Under the pieces are notes generated by a model. It was not told where the DNA came from. It saw only the letters and a list, made by a program, of their open reading frames with translations, and ran no database searches. Both the position numbers and the translations under genes were made by a program. 64,000 bases of DNA, taken from Corynebacterium bovis DSM 20582 = CIP 54.80. GTDB lineage: Bacteria > Actinomycetota > Actinomycetes > Mycobacteriales > Mycobacteriaceae. Below are positions 18,618 through 28,872 of the stretch, piece by piece (positions within the stretch are counted from its first letter, which is position 1; each line of letters opens with the position of its first letter). The DNA lies in NCBI RefSeq assembly GCF_030408615.1, contig NZ_CP047187.1, positions 372,001 to 436,000 on the forward strand. Reading direction: 5' to 3'.

Positions 18618-18728
18618 ATGAACGGATCCGATTCCTTCGTCGTCGCCGTCGACACCATGCTCGGCACCGCCCTGAACTCCATCGCGACCGCGGTGTCGAC
18701 GTTCCGGGCGTTCTTCCACCTCATCTGA
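18618..18728 (+). CDS. 36-residue porin-like or mycolate-membrane peptide (candidate)
   Basis: The protein starts MNGSDSFVVAVDTMLGTALN and ends IATAVSTFRAFFHLI, with no signal peptide. It is amphipathic, with Ser/Thr on one side and Val/Leu/Phe on the other. Support comes from translation signals: the start region GTGAAAGGTCACACCCATG matches that of the 81-aa gene at 5928 in 17 of 19 positions, with GAAAGG at proper spacing. Very short, signal-less, Ser-containing proteins of this sort form channels in the corynebacterial outer membrane after O-mycolylation, and a mycolyltransferase gene is the divergent neighbour. The function remains a hypothesis; the frame is short enough to be a false call. 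Confidence 0.6.
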   Translation: MNGSDSFVVAVDTMLGTALNSIATAVSTFRAFFHLI

Positions 18729-18754
18729 GCCCCGCCCCCGCGGCCGCGGTGACC

Positions 18755-18833
18755 CCCCTCCCCGCGCCGCGGGCCGCCCGGGTGCGGCGGAAGCCCCGCT
18801 GAGCTGAAGAACCCCTCCCCGCGCCGCGGGCCG
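18755..18833. repeat. 22-bp direct repeat, two perfect copies
   Basis: Copies at 18755-18776 and 18812-18833 (period 57) contain CCCCGCGCCGCGGG, itself partly palindromic. They follow the 36-aa gene and precede lpd; they may act as weak hairpins for termination. Confidence 0.7.
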
Positions 18834-18951
18834 TCCCGCCGACCACCGGGACGGGACGCGCACCGTACATCGCGGCCGCGGTGACCGTCGTTCCCCCGGA
18901 CCGGTGACCGTCGGTGTCACGCCCCCGGGGGACAAGACGGCTGCGGAGACG

Positions 18952-18957
18952 TATCCT
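18952..18957 (+). promoter_or_regulatory. -10 element, leaderless lpd promoter
   Basis: TATCCT, eight bases before the GTG start at 18966. Confidence 0.6.
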
Positions 18958-18965
18958 TGGGCACT

Positions 18966-20390
18966 GTGGCTGAACATTTTGATGTAGTAGTACTCGGAGC
19001 TGGCCCCGGTGGCTATGTCTCCGCCATCCGCGCGGCGCAGCTGGGCCTGAAGACCGCCGTGATCGAGAAGCAGTACTGGGGAGGTGTCTGTCTCAACGTC
19101 GGCTGCATTCCGTCGAAGGCCCTGATCCGGAATGCGGAGCTCGCGCACACGATCACCCGGGAGGCCAAGACCTACGGGATCACGGGCGACAACATCTCGA
19201 TGGACTTCGGCGTCGCGCACCAGCGCTCGCGCAAGGTGTCCGCCGGGATCGTCAAGGGCGTCCACTACCTGATGAAGAAGAACGGCATCACCGAGATCAA
19301 CGGTCTCGGCACCTTCACCGACGACCACACCATCGAGGTCTCCGAGGGTGACGACGCCGGCACGACGGTGACGTTCGACAACTGCATCATCGCGACGGGC
19401 TCGGTCGTCAAGTCCCTGCCCGGCGTGACGATCGGCGGCAACATCGTCTCCTTCGAGGAGCAGATCCTCGACGCCGAGAAGCCGGACTCGATGGTCATCA
19501 TCGGGGCCGGGGCGATCGGCATGGAGTTCGCCTACGTGCTGTCGAACTTCGGCGTGGACGTCACCGTCGTCGAGTTCATGGACCGGGTCCTCCCGAACGA
19601 GGACGCCGAGGTCTCCAAGGAGATCGCCAAGCAGTACAAGAAGCTCGGCGTCACGCTGAAGACCGGGCACAAGACCACCGCGGTCCGCGACAAGGGCGAG
19701 GGCAAGGGCGTCGAGGTCGACATCGAGTCGGCCGACGGCTCCGCCTCCGAGACGCTCACCGCCGACCGGGTCATGGTCTCCATCGGGTTCGCGCCCCGCG
19801 TCGAGGGCTTCGGCCTCGACACGACCGGCGTGGCGCTCACCGAGCGCGGCGCGATCGAGATCGACGAGCGGATGCGCACCTCCGTGCCGCACATCTACGC
19901 CATCGGTGACGTCACGGCGAAGCTTCAGCTGGCCCACGTCGCCGAGGCGCAGGGCGTCGTCGCCGCCGAGACCATCGCGGACGTCGAGACCCAGGAGCTC
20001 GGCGACTACCAGATGATGCCGCGGGCGACGTTCTGCTCGCCGCAGGTCGCGTCCTTCGGCTACACCGAGGAGGCCGCGCGGAAGCGGGCCGAGGAGCAGG
20101 GCCGCGAGATCAAGGTCGCGTCCTTCCCGTTCAGCGCGAACGGCAAGGCCCAGGGCCTCGGTCACGGCACCGGCTTCGTGAAGCTCATCGTCGACGCCGA
20201 GTACGGCGAGCTCGTCGGCGGGCACATGGTCGGCCCGGACGTCTCGGAGCTCCTCCCCGAGCTCACGCTGGCGCAGCGCTTCGACCTCACGGCCGAGGAG
20301 ATTGGACGCAACGTCCACACCCACCCGACCCTGTCGGAGGCCATGAAGGAGGCCGCCGAGGGGACGATGGGGCACATGATCAACCTCTGA
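18966..20390 (+). CDS. lpd: Dihydrolipoyl dehydrogenase
   Basis: 474 residues, full length. Reoxidises dihydrolipoyl groups of 2-oxoacid dehydrogenase complexes using NAD+. The FAD-binding GAGPGG, the redox disulfide in [13 protein letters not shown], the NAD-binding [10 protein letters not shown] and the C-terminal dimer motif HTHPTLSEA are all present. Close to C. glutamicum Lpd over the whole length. The GTG at 18966 ([11 protein letters not shown]) is preferred over a TTG three codons upstream because that TTG overlaps the TATCCT -10 element. It is a single gene with a strong hairpin downstream. Confidence 0.96.
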   Translation: MAEHFDVVVLGAGPGGYVSAIRAAQLGLKTAVIEKQYWGGVCLNVGCIPSKALIRNAELAHTITREAKTYGITGDNISMDFGVAHQRSRKVSAGIVKGVHYLMKKNGITEINGLGTFTDDHTIEVSEGDDAGTTVTFDNCIIATGSVVKSLPGVTIGGNIVSFEEQILDAEKPDSMVIIGAGAIGMEFAYVLSNFGVDVTVVEFMDRVLPNEDAEVSKEIAKQYKKLGVTLKTGHKTTAVRDKGEGKGVEVDIESADGSASETLTADRVMVSIGFAPRVEGFGLDTTGVALTERGAIEIDERMRTSVPHIYAIGDVTAKLQLAHVAEAQGVVAAETIADVETQELGDYQMMPRATFCSPQVASFGYTEEAARKRAEEQGREIKVASFPFSANGKAQGLGHGTGFVKLIVDAEYGELVGGHMVGPDVSELLPELTLAQRFDLTAEEIGRNVHTHPTLSEAMKEAAEGTMGHMINL

Positions 20391-20510
20391 CCCCGCCCCA
20401 CCGGGCGCCCGGGGGCCGGCACCCCGCCGACCCCCACCGGGGCCCGCGGACCGTGAACCCCCACCCGGCCCGCGGACCCGGCGACCTCACGGTCGCCCCC
20501 CCACGCACGA

Positions 20511-20559
20511 AGGACCCCCGCCCCGACACCGGTCATCCGGTGCCGTGGACGGGGGTCCT
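20511..20559. terminator. Bidirectional terminator between lpd and aceA
   Basis: A long imperfect stem: AGGACCCCCG...ACACCGG, loop TCAT, CCGGTG...CGGGGGTCCT. It separates two convergent genes and would serve both strands. Confidence 0.75.
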
Positions 20560-20627
20560 CCGCGTGGTCGTCCCGCAGGACCCGTCCCCGGGCGGGACCC
20601 CGCGAGGGGCGCCCGGGTGAGGGGGTC

Positions 20628-21923
20628 CTAGTGGAACTGACCCTCCTCCGTGGAGCCCTTGAGGGCGGTGGTGGAGGAGTTCGGGTCGACCGTCGTGGCG
20701 ATGGCGTCGAAGTAGCCGGCGCCGACCTCACGCTGGTGCTTGACGGCGGTGAAGCCACGCTCCTCGGCGGCCTTGAACTCGCGGTTCTGGAGGTCGACGA
20801 AGGCCGTCATCTGCTCGCGGGCGTAGCCGTACGCCAGGTCGAACATCGAGTAGTTGAGGGAGTGGAAGCCGGCGAGGGTGATGAACTGGAACTTGAAGCC
20901 CATCGCGCCGAGCTCGTTCTGGAACTTGGCGATCTCGTCCTGCTCGAGGTGCGCCGACCAGTTGAAGGACGGGGAGCAGTTGTAGGCCAGGAGCTGGTCC
21001 GGGTGCTCGGAGCGCACGGCCTCGGCGAACTTCTTCGCGAGCTCGAGGTCCGGGGTGCCGGTCTCCATCCAGATGAGGTCGGCGTACGGGGCGTAGGACT
21101 TCGCGCGGGCGATGCAGGGCTCGACGCCGTTCTTGACGTAGAAGTAGCCCTCGGCGGAGCGCTCACCCGTGAGGAACTCGGCGTCGCGCTCGTCGACGTC
21201 GGAGGTCATGAGGGTCGCGGCCTCGGCGTCGGTACGGGCGATGACGAGCGTCGACGTCCCGGCGACGTCCGCGGCGAGACGCGCGGAGTTCAGGGTGCGG
21301 ATGTGCTGCTGGGTGGGGATGAGCACCTTGCCGCCGAGGTGGCCGCACTTCTTCTCCGAGGCGAGCTGATCCTCCCAGTGGGTACCGGCGGCACCCGCGG
21401 CGATCATGGCCTTCTGGAGCTCGTAGACGTTGAGCGCGCCACCGAAGCCGGCCTCGCCGTCCGCGACGATCGGGACGAGCCAGTTGTCGACGGAGGTGTC
21501 ACCCTCGACGCGGGCGACCTCGTCGGCGCGGAGGAGCGCGTTGTTGATGCGGCGCACGACCTGCGGGACGGAGTTCGCCGGGTAGAGCGACTGGTCGGGG
21601 TAGGTGTGGCCGGAGAGGTTCGCGTCACCGGCGACCTGCCACCCGGAGAGGTAGACGGCCTTGAGGCCCGCACGGACCTGCTGGACGGCCTGGTTACCGG
21701 TGAGAGCACCCAGGGCGTTGATGTAGCCGTCGCCCTCCTCGTGGATGGCGTCGAAGAGGATCTCCGCACCACGGCGCGCGAGGGTGTGATCCTCGACGAC
21801 GGTGCCCTGGAGCTGCTCGACCTGCTCGGCGGTGTAGTCGCGGGTGATGCCCTTCCAGCGGGGATTCTCGTCCCAGTCCTTCTGGATCTCCGCCGCGGTG
21901 CGCGGCTTACCGACGTTCGACAT
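20628..21923 (-). CDS. aceA: Isocitrate lyase
   Basis: 431 residues, full length. First glyoxylate-shunt enzyme, cleaving isocitrate to succinate and glyoxylate. The active-site loop is [16 protein letters not shown] with the catalytic Cys; [10 protein letters not shown] and other family motifs are intact. GGAAG gives a ribosome-binding site before the ATG. It is divergent from aceB across a 690-base control region, the same arrangement as in C. glutamicum, where acetate and cAMP regulators (RamA, RamB, GlxR) act. A good promoter for aceA lies at 22171-22199 on the minus strand, predicting a leader of about 240 bases. Confidence 0.97.
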   Translation of the reverse strand: MSNVGKPRTAAEIQKDWDENPRWKGITRDYTAEQVEQLQGTVVEDHTLARRGAEILFDAIHEEGDGYINALGALTGNQAVQQVRAGLKAVYLSGWQVAGDANLSGHTYPDQSLYPANSVPQVVRRINNALLRADEVARVEGDTSVDNWLVPIVADGEAGFGGALNVYELQKAMIAAGAAGTHWEDQLASEKKCGHLGGKVLIPTQQHIRTLNSARLAADVAGTSTLVIARTDAEAATLMTSDVDERDAEFLTGERSAEGYFYVKNGVEPCIARAKSYAPYADLIWMETGTPDLELAKKFAEAVRSEHPDQLLAYNCSPSFNWSAHLEQDEIAKFQNELGAMGFKFQFITLAGFHSLNYSMFDLAYGYAREQMTAFVDLQNREFKAAEERGFTAVKHQREVGAGYFDAIATTVDPNSSTTALKGSTEEGQFH

Positions 21924-22170
21924 GTGATGCTCACTTCCTTGTTCGAATGAGAAGGTGCTCTCGTGGTGCGATGGCCGACCCTGGCCCGGCCTCCGCGACG
22001 CCCCTGAGGGGGCCGGCCGCCGGGGAACGTCGGCGGTACCGCCCGATCGGGGGGAACGGGGGCACCGTCGCCGTCGCGGTGGCCGCGGCGGTGACCGGGG
22101 CCGTCAGGTGGACGACGGCCGGCGGCCGGCGCGACAGGCCGGACGCGGGAGGGTCGGATCGTCGACCTCA

Positions 22171-22199
22171 AATCTACAGGGGGAAAACGGCACGTCAAA
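22171..22199 (-). promoter_or_regulatory. aceA promoter
   Basis: On the minus strand TTTGAC (22194-22199), 17 bp, then TAGATT (22171-22176). This is one of the best sigma-A-like promoters in the window. Transcription would start near 22164. Confidence 0.65.
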
Positions 22200-22438
22200 G
22201 GGTCGGGGAGAAGTTCATGCCGTCGGGGGTAGGATTCATTAATGTTTGTCGTAGAAATGACACCGGTCGACCCTGAAAGGGAATCACCGTGTGATCTGCC
22301 TCTCACGCTGGAATGATACGGCGTCCCCGGGGCAGAACATCTGCTGTCGTACCGGTCGGCCACGGGCCGTGTGCTTTCCGGTTCAGGTGGAGGAGTGGGG
22401 GTGATGCGGTGTCGGGTGGGGGCGGATGTCGTGGCGCC

Positions 22439-22460
22439 GGTGACTCAGGTCACCTACGCT
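22439..22460 (+). promoter_or_regulatory. Candidate GlxR site and aceB -10
   Basis: GGTGACTCAGGTCACC contains GTGA-N6-TCAC, the core of the CRP/GlxR consensus TGTGA-N6-TCACA. TACGCT (22455-22460) follows directly, so a bound regulator would cover the promoter. The aceB leader would be about 145 bases. Confidence 0.55.
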
Positions 22461-22613
22461 GAACGGTGAATCCGGCTCGTCGGGTCGGGTGCGTCCGCCG
22501 CGCCACCCGTGGTGCGCACGCCCCCCGCCCGCACCCGCCGCCAGGGAACGTCAGCGGTCCCTGACGGGATCCCCGCCGGCCGGGCGACGACCGCACAGCG
22601 AAGGAGTTTTTCC

Positions 22614-24818
22614 ATGACACAGCAGACGGACCGCGTGACAGCAGGTGGACTGCAGGTCGCCACCACCCTCCACGAGTGGGTCAACGGCACCCTCCTGCCG
22701 CGCATCGGCCTCGACGCCGAGGCGTTCTGGAACGGCTTCGGCGAGATCGTCGCCCGCCACACCCCGCGCAACCGGGAGCTGCTCGCCCGCCGTGACGAGC
22801 TCCAGCAGACCCTCGACACCTGGTACGCCGACCACCGGGGCGCCCAGGACCCGGAGGAGTACACGGCCTTCCTCAAGGAGATCGGCTACCTCGTCGACCG
22901 CCCGGAGGACTTCGAGATCCGCACGGCGAACGTCGACCGGGAGATCTCCGAGACCGCCGGCCCGCAGCTCGTCGTCCCGGTGCTCAACGCCCGGTTCGCG
23001 ATCAACGCCGCCAACGCGCGGTGGGGCTCCCTCTACGACGCCCTCTACGGCACCGACGCCATCTCCGAGGAGAACGGCCAGGAGAAGGGCACCGGGTACA
23101 ACAAGGTCCGCGGCGACAAGGTCATCGAGTGGGGCCGTGACTTCCTCGACAAGGCGCTGCCGCTGGAGTCCGGGTCCCACCGGGACGTCACCCGCTACTC
23201 CGTGGAGTCCGGCCAGTTCACCGCGACGGTCGACGGCACCGAGGTGCCGCTGCGCGAGCCGCAGGTCTACGCCGGCTACCGCGGGGACGTGGCGGACCCG
23301 GAGGGCATCCTCCTCCGCCACAACGGGCTCTACCTGGAGATCCAGATCGACCCGGAGCACCCCGTCGGGAAGGACGACAAGGCCCACGTCAAGGACATCC
23401 TCATGGAGTCCGCGGTCTCGACGATCATGGACTTCGAGGACTCGGTCGCGGCCGTCGACGCGACGGACAAGACCCTCGGCTACTCCAACTGGTTCGGCCT
23501 CAACACCGGTGAGCTCACCGAGGAGATCAGCAAGGGCGGGAAGTCCTTCACCCGCCGGCTCAACGACGACCGGGTGTACACCGACCGCGAGGGCGGGGAG
23601 CTGCGCCTCCACGGCCGCTCGCTGCTGTTCGTCCGCAACGTCGGCCACCTCATGCAGAACCCGGCGATCCTCGACGCCGACGGCGAGGAGATCTTCGAGG
23701 GCATCATGGACGGCGTCATCACGGCCGCCGCGGCGATCCCGGGTCTCGACGAGGCCAACGAGCGGCGCAACTCCCGCACCGGCTCGATCTACATCGTGAA
23801 GCCCAAGCAGCACGGCCCCGACGAGGTGGCCTTCACCGACGCGCTGTTCAGTGACATCGAGGACCTGCTCAAGCTGCCGCGCCACACCCTCAAGGTCGGC
23901 CTCATGGACGAGGAGCGCCGCACGTCGGCGAACCTCGACGCCTGCATCGCCGCGACCCCGGACCGCCTGGCCTTCATCAACACCGGCTTCCTCGACCGGA
24001 CCGGTGACGAGATCCACACCTCGATGGTCGCCGGCCCGATGATCCGCAAGGGCGAGATGAAGACCGCCCCGTGGATGCTGGCCTACGAGGACAAGAACGT
24101 CGACGCCGGCATCGAGCACGGCCTGCCGGGCAAGGCGCAGATCGGCAAGGGCATGTGGGCGAAGACCGAGCTCATGGCCGACATGCTCACCGAGAAGATC
24201 GGTCAGCCGAAGCAGGGTGCCTCCACCGCGTGGGTGCCCTCGCCGACGGGTGCGACGCTCCACGCGACGCACTACCACCTCGTCGACGTCTTCGCCGTCC
24301 AGGAGAAGCTCCGGGCCGACGGCCGCCGCGACACGGACCCGGCCCTGCTCACGGTCCCGGTCGCCGGTCCGGCGGCCGGCGAGGGCGACGCCACGTGGTC
24401 GCCGGAGGAGATCAAGGAGGAGGTCGACAACAACTGCCAGTCGATCCTCGGGTACGTCGTCCGCTGGGTCGAGCAGGGCGTCGGCTGCTCCAAGATCCCG
24501 GACATCCACGACATCGACCTCATGGAGGACCGCGCGACCTGCCGGATCAACTCCCAGCACCTCGCGAACTGGCTCCGCCACGGCGTCGTCACCGAGGAGC
24601 AGGTCATGGAGTCCCTCCAGCGCATGGCCGCGGTCGTCGACGGCCAGAACGCCGGGGACGACGCCTACCGGAACATGGCCCCGGACTTCGACGCCTCGGT
24701 CGCGTTCCAGGCGGCGAAGGACCTCATCCTCAAGGGCACCGAGCAGCCCTCCGGCTACACCGAGCCGATCCTCCACGCCCGCCGGCGTGAGTTCAAGGAG
24801 AAGAACGGCATCGCCTGA
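22614..24818 (+). CDS. aceB: Malate synthase G
   Basis: 734 residues, the length of the G-type enzyme. Condenses glyoxylate with acetyl-CoA to malate, the second glyoxylate-shunt step. Visible motifs include [29 protein letters not shown], the [10 protein letters not shown] region with catalytic acid, and [17 protein letters not shown]. The ATG at 22614 has AAGGAG eight bases before it; an upstream in-frame extension has no start signal. It is divergent from aceA. The 3' side shows short CGGCTGACC repeats. Confidence 0.97.
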   Translation: MTQQTDRVTAGGLQVATTLHEWVNGTLLPRIGLDAEAFWNGFGEIVARHTPRNRELLARRDELQQTLDTWYADHRGAQDPEEYTAFLKEIGYLVDRPEDFEIRTANVDREISETAGPQLVVPVLNARFAINAANARWGSLYDALYGTDAISEENGQEKGTGYNKVRGDKVIEWGRDFLDKALPLESGSHRDVTRYSVESGQFTATVDGTEVPLREPQVYAGYRGDVADPEGILLRHNGLYLEIQIDPEHPVGKDDKAHVKDILMESAVSTIMDFEDSVAAVDATDKTLGYSNWFGLNTGELTEEISKGGKSFTRRLNDDRVYTDREGGELRLHGRSLLFVRNVGHLMQNPAILDADGEEIFEGIMDGVITAAAAIPGLDEANERRNSRTGSIYIVKPKQHGPDEVAFTDALFSDIEDLLKLPRHTLKVGLMDEERRTSANLDACIAATPDRLAFINTGFLDRTGDEIHTSMVAGPMIRKGEMKTAPWMLAYEDKNVDAGIEHGLPGKAQIGKGMWAKTELMADMLTEKIGQPKQGASTAWVPSPTGATLHATHYHLVDVFAVQEKLRADGRRDTDPALLTVPVAGPAAGEGDATWSPEEIKEEVDNNCQSILGYVVRWVEQGVGCSKIPDIHDIDLMEDRATCRINSQHLANWLRHGVVTEEQVMESLQRMAAVVDGQNAGDDAYRNMAPDFDASVAFQAAKDLILKGTEQPSGYTEPILHARRREFKEKNGIA

Positions 24819-24827
24819 CCGGCCACG

Positions 24828-24854
24828 CGGCTGACGCGGCTGACCCGGCTGACC
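24828..24854. repeat. Three 9-bp tandem units after aceB
   Basis: CGGCTGACG, CGGCTGACC and CGGCTGACC follow each other starting nine bases after the aceB stop codon; each carries another TGA. Confidence 0.7.
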
Positions 24855-25056
24855 CGGCCGCCGGCCACCGCCTGACACGGCCACCCGGCCCCGGCGCCCA
24901 CCACCGTCCGCGGTGGGGGCGACCGGGGCCGACGTGCGTCGGGGGCCACCCGCCCCGCCCGGGCGGCGGACGGCGGCGCGGAACCCTACGATGGGGACCG
25001 CGGCGACGGCACCTGCCGTGGCCGGACCGAACCGTCCCCACCACCCGGAGGCCCCC

Positions 25057-25851
25057 ATGCCGGACACCGGCCGACTCCCGTCCCGGACCACCCCCCGCTC
25101 CGCGGAGGAGGTGACGCTCAGCGACTACCGCGCGGTGCTCTTCGACCTCGACGGCGTCATCACCCCGACCGCCGACCTCCACCGCGACGCCTGGCGCGCG
25201 ATGTTCACCGACGTGCTCGCCGACCGGGGCGTGGACCCGTACTCGGAGCAGGACTACTTCGACCACCTCGACGGGCGCAGCCGGACGGAGGGGGTCGCCT
25301 CCCTCCTCGCCTCCCGGGGGATCACCCTGCCCCACGACCGCGCGGACGCGGGGGAGGAGGGGGAGGACTCCCCGGAGGACGACACGGTCGTCGGCCTCGG
25401 GCTGCGGAAGAACCGCGAGTTCCTCCGGCTGCTCGACGCCGGCATCACGCCCTACCCGGGCTCCGTCCGGCTGCTCGACGCGCTCGAGGACGGCGCGGAC
25501 ACCCGGGCCGTGCGCGTCGCGGTCGTGAGCTCGTCGCGCAACGCGCGGCGGGTGCTGCGCGCCGCGGGGCTGCTCGACCGGTTCGAGCTCGTCGTCGACG
25601 GGGAGGTCGCGGCCCGGGAGGGCCTCGCCGGCAAGCCCGCGCCGGACACGTACCTCCACGCCGCCCGGGAGCTCGGGGTCGAGCCGGGGGCGGCCGTCGT
25701 CGTCGAGGACGCGACGTCGGGGGTGGCCGCCGGTCGGGCGGGGGACGTCGGGCTCGTCGTCGGCGTGGACCGGGGGGCCGGGGCGGAGGCGCTGCGCGCC
25801 GCGGGGGCGGACGTCGTCGTCCCCGACCTCGCCCGGCTCGTCGAACCGTGA
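25057..25851 (+). CDS. HAD hydrolase, beta-phosphoglucomutase-like
   Basis: 264 residues. The HAD nucleophile motif is FDLDGVITPTADLH, where DxD supplies nucleophile and acid/base. The helical cap follows, then motif II VVSSSRNARRVL, the motif III Lys in GLAGKPAPDTYL and motif IV VVEDATSGVAAG, matching beta-phosphoglucomutases. An acidic insert (AGEEGEDSPEDD) lies in the cap. It precedes a GH65 phosphorylase, as mycobacterial Rv3400 precedes Rv3401. The pair would convert a disaccharide plus phosphate to beta-glucose-1-phosphate and then glucose-6-phosphate. The ATG at 25057 has CGGAGG before it; a likely promoter -10, TACGAT, is at 24987. Confidence 0.88.
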   Translation: MPDTGRLPSRTTPRSAEEVTLSDYRAVLFDLDGVITPTADLHRDAWRAMFTDVLADRGVDPYSEQDYFDHLDGRSRTEGVASLLASRGITLPHDRADAGEEGEDSPEDDTVVGLGLRKNREFLRLLDAGITPYPGSVRLLDALEDGADTRAVRVAVVSSSRNARRVLRAAGLLDRFELVVDGEVAAREGLAGKPAPDTYLHAARELGVEPGAAVVVEDATSGVAAGRAGDVGLVVGVDRGAGAEALRAAGADVVVPDLARLVEP

Positions 25852-25958
25852 CGGCCCCTGACCTCGGTGAGGTGCCGGGGCCCGTCACCCGGTAACCTCA
25901 GCTGCGGTCAGTCGCCGAGGGGCGCAGTGAGACGTCAACCAGGAAGGACCCCGACTCC

Positions 25959-28655
25959 ATGAGTGTGAAGGACGACCCCGAGGACTTCCTCGTCGCCCGC
26001 CGGACCGAGCCCATCGACTGCGAGGACGGCACCCTCGTCCCGGAGGGCTTCCGCGCGGACTCCCACCACCACGACATCGACCCGCGTCGCCTCATCGACC
26101 GGGAGAACAACCCCGTCACCGAGTGGGGGTGGTGGGAGACGAAACCGCAGCGCACGCCGCTCGGGGTGTCGGAGACCATCTTCGCGCTCGGCAACGGCTA
26201 CCTCGGGATGCGCGCGAACCCGCCCGAGGGCCGGGACACGGACAACCACGGCACGTTCATCAACGGCCTCCACGAGACGTGGGCCATCGAGCACGCCGAG
26301 GACGCCTACGGGCTCGCCCGCGAGGGGCAGTCCATCATCCAGGCCCCGGACGCCAAGGCCATGCGGCTCTACATCGACGACGAACCCCTCCGACTGGGCA
26401 ACGCCGAGGTGGAGGACTACAGCCGCGGGATCGACTTCCGGGAGGGCGTGCTCCGGCGGAGCTTCATCTGGCTCACGCCGGCCGGCAAGCGCGTCCGGGT
26501 CTCCACGGAGCGCATGGTGTCCTTCCAGGAGCGGCACCTGGCCCTCATGTCGCTCGAGGTGGAGCTGCTGGACAGCGATGCGGCGATCGTCGTCTCCTCC
26601 CAGATCCTCAACCGGCAGGACGGGGTCAGCGAGTTCCCCGACGTCCCCGCCGGGGCGGACGTCGACCCCGCGGCCGGGGCCCCGGGTGACGGCGACGACG
26701 CCGACGACGACCCGCGGAAGGGCGCCCGGCTGCGCGGCCGGGTCTACACCCCCTCCTACCAGTCCCAGCCGACACCGGACCGGGCGACGCTCGGCTACCG
26801 GGTGCGGCGGTCCGGGATGACCGTGGCCTGCACGATGGACCACGTCCTCGACGTGCGGACCCCGGACGGCGGCGACGCGGCGGACGTCGGGGTGGAGGTG
26901 AGCACCCACGTCTCCGAGGACGTCGCGGACGTGGTCTACCACCTCAAGGGCACGAAGGGGCTCACGCTGCGGCTGGAGAAGTTCGTCGCGTACCACTCGT
27001 CGCGGCACGTCTCCGCCGAGGAGCTGGCCTTCCGGTGCGCGCGGACGGTGAACCGGGCGAAGGACGTGGGGTTCAGCACCCTCGTCGACGACCAGGCGGA
27101 GTGGCTCGCCGAGTTCTGGGAGCGCTCCGACGTGCAGGTCACGGGGCAGCCGGCCATCCAGCAGGCCGTGCGGTGGAACATCTTCCAGCTCGCCCAGGCC
27201 TCCGCCCGGGCCGAGACGCAGGGCGTGCCGGCGAAGGGGGTGACCGGGTCCGGGTACGGCGGCCACTACTTCTGGGACACCGAGGTGTACGTCATGCCGT
27301 TCCTCAGCTACACCAACCCCCAGTACGCCCGGAACGCCCTGCGGTTCCGCTACCAGATGCTCGAGGCCGCGCGGGACCGGGCGCGGGAACTGTCGCACGA
27401 CGGCGTGCTGTTCCCGTGGCGGACGATCAACGGGCGGGAGTCCAGCGCGTACTACGCGGCCGGGACGGCGCAGTACCACATCGACGCGGACATCGCGTAC
27501 GCGCTCATGAAGTACGTCTACGCCACCGGGGACGTCGACTTCCTCCTCGACGAGGGCATCCACATCCTCGTCGGCACCGCCCGGTTCTGGATGTCCCTCG
27601 GCTTCTTCACCGGGGAGGACGGGCGCTTCGAGATCCACTCCGTGACCGGCCCGGACGAGTACACGACCGTGGTGAACAACAACCTGTACACGAACGTCAT
27701 GGCGCAGTACAACCTCCGCGTCGCCGAGGCGGTCGTCCAGCAGATGCGCCGTGACCGGCCGGAGGACTACCACGACCTGTGCCGGCGGGCCGGTCTCTCC
27801 GACGCGGAGCTGCGCCGGTGGGCGGCGGCCGCGGACCGCATGTACGTGCCCTACAACGGGGAGCGGCGGATCCACCCGCAGGACGACCAGTTCATGCGCC
27901 GCCAGGTGTGGAACCTCGACGACCCGGACGGCACGCCGAAGCGCCCGCTGCTGCTGCACTACCACCCGTTGACGATCTACCGGTACCAGGTGCTCAAGCA
28001 GGCCGACGTCGTCCTCGCGCTGTTCCTCCAGGGGCAGGAGTTCACGACGGACGTCAAGCGCCGCGACTACGACTACTACGACCGGTTGACGACGGGGGAC
28101 TCGACGCTGTCCGCCGTCGTCCAGTCCATCATGGCCGCGGAGCTGGGCTACCAGCAGAAGGCGATGGACTTCTTCACCCGGGGGCTGTTCGTGGACCTGG
28201 CGAACCTCCACGGCAACACGGCCGACGGCGTGCACATCGCGTCGTGCGGCGGGGTGTGGAGCGCGCTCGTCTCCGGGTTCGGCGGGTTCCGGGACCACTA
28301 CGGGCAGTTCAGCATCGACCCCCGGCTGCCGGAGGAGTGGGAGGAGATCAGCTTCGTCGTCACCCTCCACGGGTGCCGCATCCGGGTGACGGTCCGCGAG
28401 GGCGAGGTGGAGCTCGTCGTCGTGGCGGGCGGGCACCGGGTCGGCCCGTTGTGGGTCTGCGGTCAGGAGGTCATCGTCGGGGCGGAGCCGGTCACGGTCC
28501 GGGGGGAGACCCGCCTGGACTGTGACGGTGCGGACTGTTCGGGGACCGACGCCGTCCGGCGCGGTCGCGGGGACGTGCCGACGGGCTGCGGTGACCCGGT
28601 GGAACCGCGGGGGACGCGGGGCTACGACTCCGTGACGGTGCACCGCGGGGAGTGA
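25959..28655 (+). CDS. Glycoside hydrolase family 65 (trehalose/maltose phosphorylase-like)
   Basis: 898 residues. GH65 (alpha/alpha)6-barrel proteins phosphorolyse or hydrolyse alpha-linked glucose disaccharides. The catalytic-acid region is VTGPDEYTTVVNNNLYTN near residue 565. The phosphate/sugar-binding HYFWDTEVYVMPFL and KQADVVLALFLQG segments are also present. The N-terminus has a domain typical of the family (LGNGYLGMRANPPEGRD). A hydrophilic insert with GDGDDADDDPRKG lies near residue 245. With the upstream HAD gene it forms a likely two-gene operon (107 bases apart, ribosome-binding site AGGAAGGA). Trehalose is a likely substrate in this lineage, but maltose or kojibiose cannot be excluded. 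Confidence 0.9.
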   Translation: MSVKDDPEDFLVARRTEPIDCEDGTLVPEGFRADSHHHDIDPRRLIDRENNPVTEWGWWETKPQRTPLGVSETIFALGNGYLGMRANPPEGRDTDNHGTFINGLHETWAIEHAEDAYGLAREGQSIIQAPDAKAMRLYIDDEPLRLGNAEVEDYSRGIDFREGVLRRSFIWLTPAGKRVRVSTERMVSFQERHLALMSLEVELLDSDAAIVVSSQILNRQDGVSEFPDVPAGADVDPAAGAPGDGDDADDDPRKGARLRGRVYTPSYQSQPTPDRATLGYRVRRSGMTVACTMDHVLDVRTPDGGDAADVGVEVSTHVSEDVADVVYHLKGTKGLTLRLEKFVAYHSSRHVSAEELAFRCARTVNRAKDVGFSTLVDDQAEWLAEFWERSDVQVTGQPAIQQAVRWNIFQLAQASARAETQGVPAKGVTGSGYGGHYFWDTEVYVMPFLSYTNPQYARNALRFRYQMLEAARDRARELSHDGVLFPWRTINGRESSAYYAAGTAQYHIDADIAYALMKYVYATGDVDFLLDEGIHILVGTARFWMSLGFFTGEDGRFEIHSVTGPDEYTTVVNNNLYTNVMAQYNLRVAEAVVQQMRRDRPEDYHDLCRRAGLSDAELRRWAAAADRMYVPYNGERRIHPQDDQFMRRQVWNLDDPDGTPKRPLLLHYHPLTIYRYQVLKQADVVLALFLQGQEFTTDVKRRDYDYYDRLTTGDSTLSAVVQSIMAAELGYQQKAMDFFTRGLFVDLANLHGNTADGVHIASCGGVWSALVSGFGGFRDHYGQFSIDPRLPEEWEEISFVVTLHGCRIRVTVREGEVELVVVAGGHRVGPLWVCGQEVIVGAEPVTVRGETRLDCDGADCSGTDAVRRGRGDVPTGCGDPVEPRGTRGYDSVTVHRGE

Positions 28656-28693
28656 GCCCGGCCGGGGGGGGCACGGCCCGGCGGGTCGCCGTG

Positions 28694-28729
28694 TGCGGCG
28701 GGTGCGGCGGGTGCGGCGGGTGCGGCGGG
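28694..28729. repeat. Tandem 9-bp repeat, 4 copies
   Basis: Four perfect TGCGGCGGG units followed by a partial fifth, just after the GH65 gene. Confidence 0.85.
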
Positions 28730-28781
28730 TGCGGTCCGGCGCTGCCCGGCTGCGCCAGCCGCCGCCCGGCGGGGCACCGGG

Positions 28782-28797
28782 TGTGACACAGGTCACT
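28782..28797. promoter_or_regulatory. Candidate GlxR site 1 upstream of sdhC
   Basis: TGTGACACAGGTCACT has the core GTGA-N6-TCAC and matches TGTGA on the left arm perfectly. It lies about 280 bases before the predicted -10, far for a simple repressor site. Confidence 0.5.
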
Positions 28798-28872
28798 GTC
28801 CTGGGGGTGGCTCCCGGTGAGGGGGTGTCACCTCTGGACGGGGGTGGCTGCGGCGGGGGCAACTGACGCTGG

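Larger units (their letters stand above)
21924..22613. other. aceA-aceB divergent control region
   Basis: 690 bases with no gene. It contains the aceA promoter (22171-22199), a GlxR-type palindrome (22439-22454) next to a possible aceB -10, and an A+T-richer core around 22200-22260 with TAATGT and TAGAAAT stretches. Two G-runs fit the loose RamA motif (CGGGGGT at 22224-22230, TGGGGGT at 22396-22402), but the motif is too short to be convincing in G-rich DNA. Confidence 0.6.

Noticed and set aside
18957-18965. TTG at 18957 as the lpd start
   Set aside because: It overlaps the TATCCT -10 and adds three residues not seen at the N-terminus of Lpd proteins.
21924-22170. A riboswitch in the ~240-base aceA leader
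   Set aside because: No recognisable aptamer core or expression-platform hairpin could be drawn; the length alone is not evidence.
22224-22402. RamA sites in the aceA-aceB region
   Set aside because: The motif is only a G-run with one flanking base on each side. In DNA this G-rich several matches are expected by chance, so I note them but do not call them.
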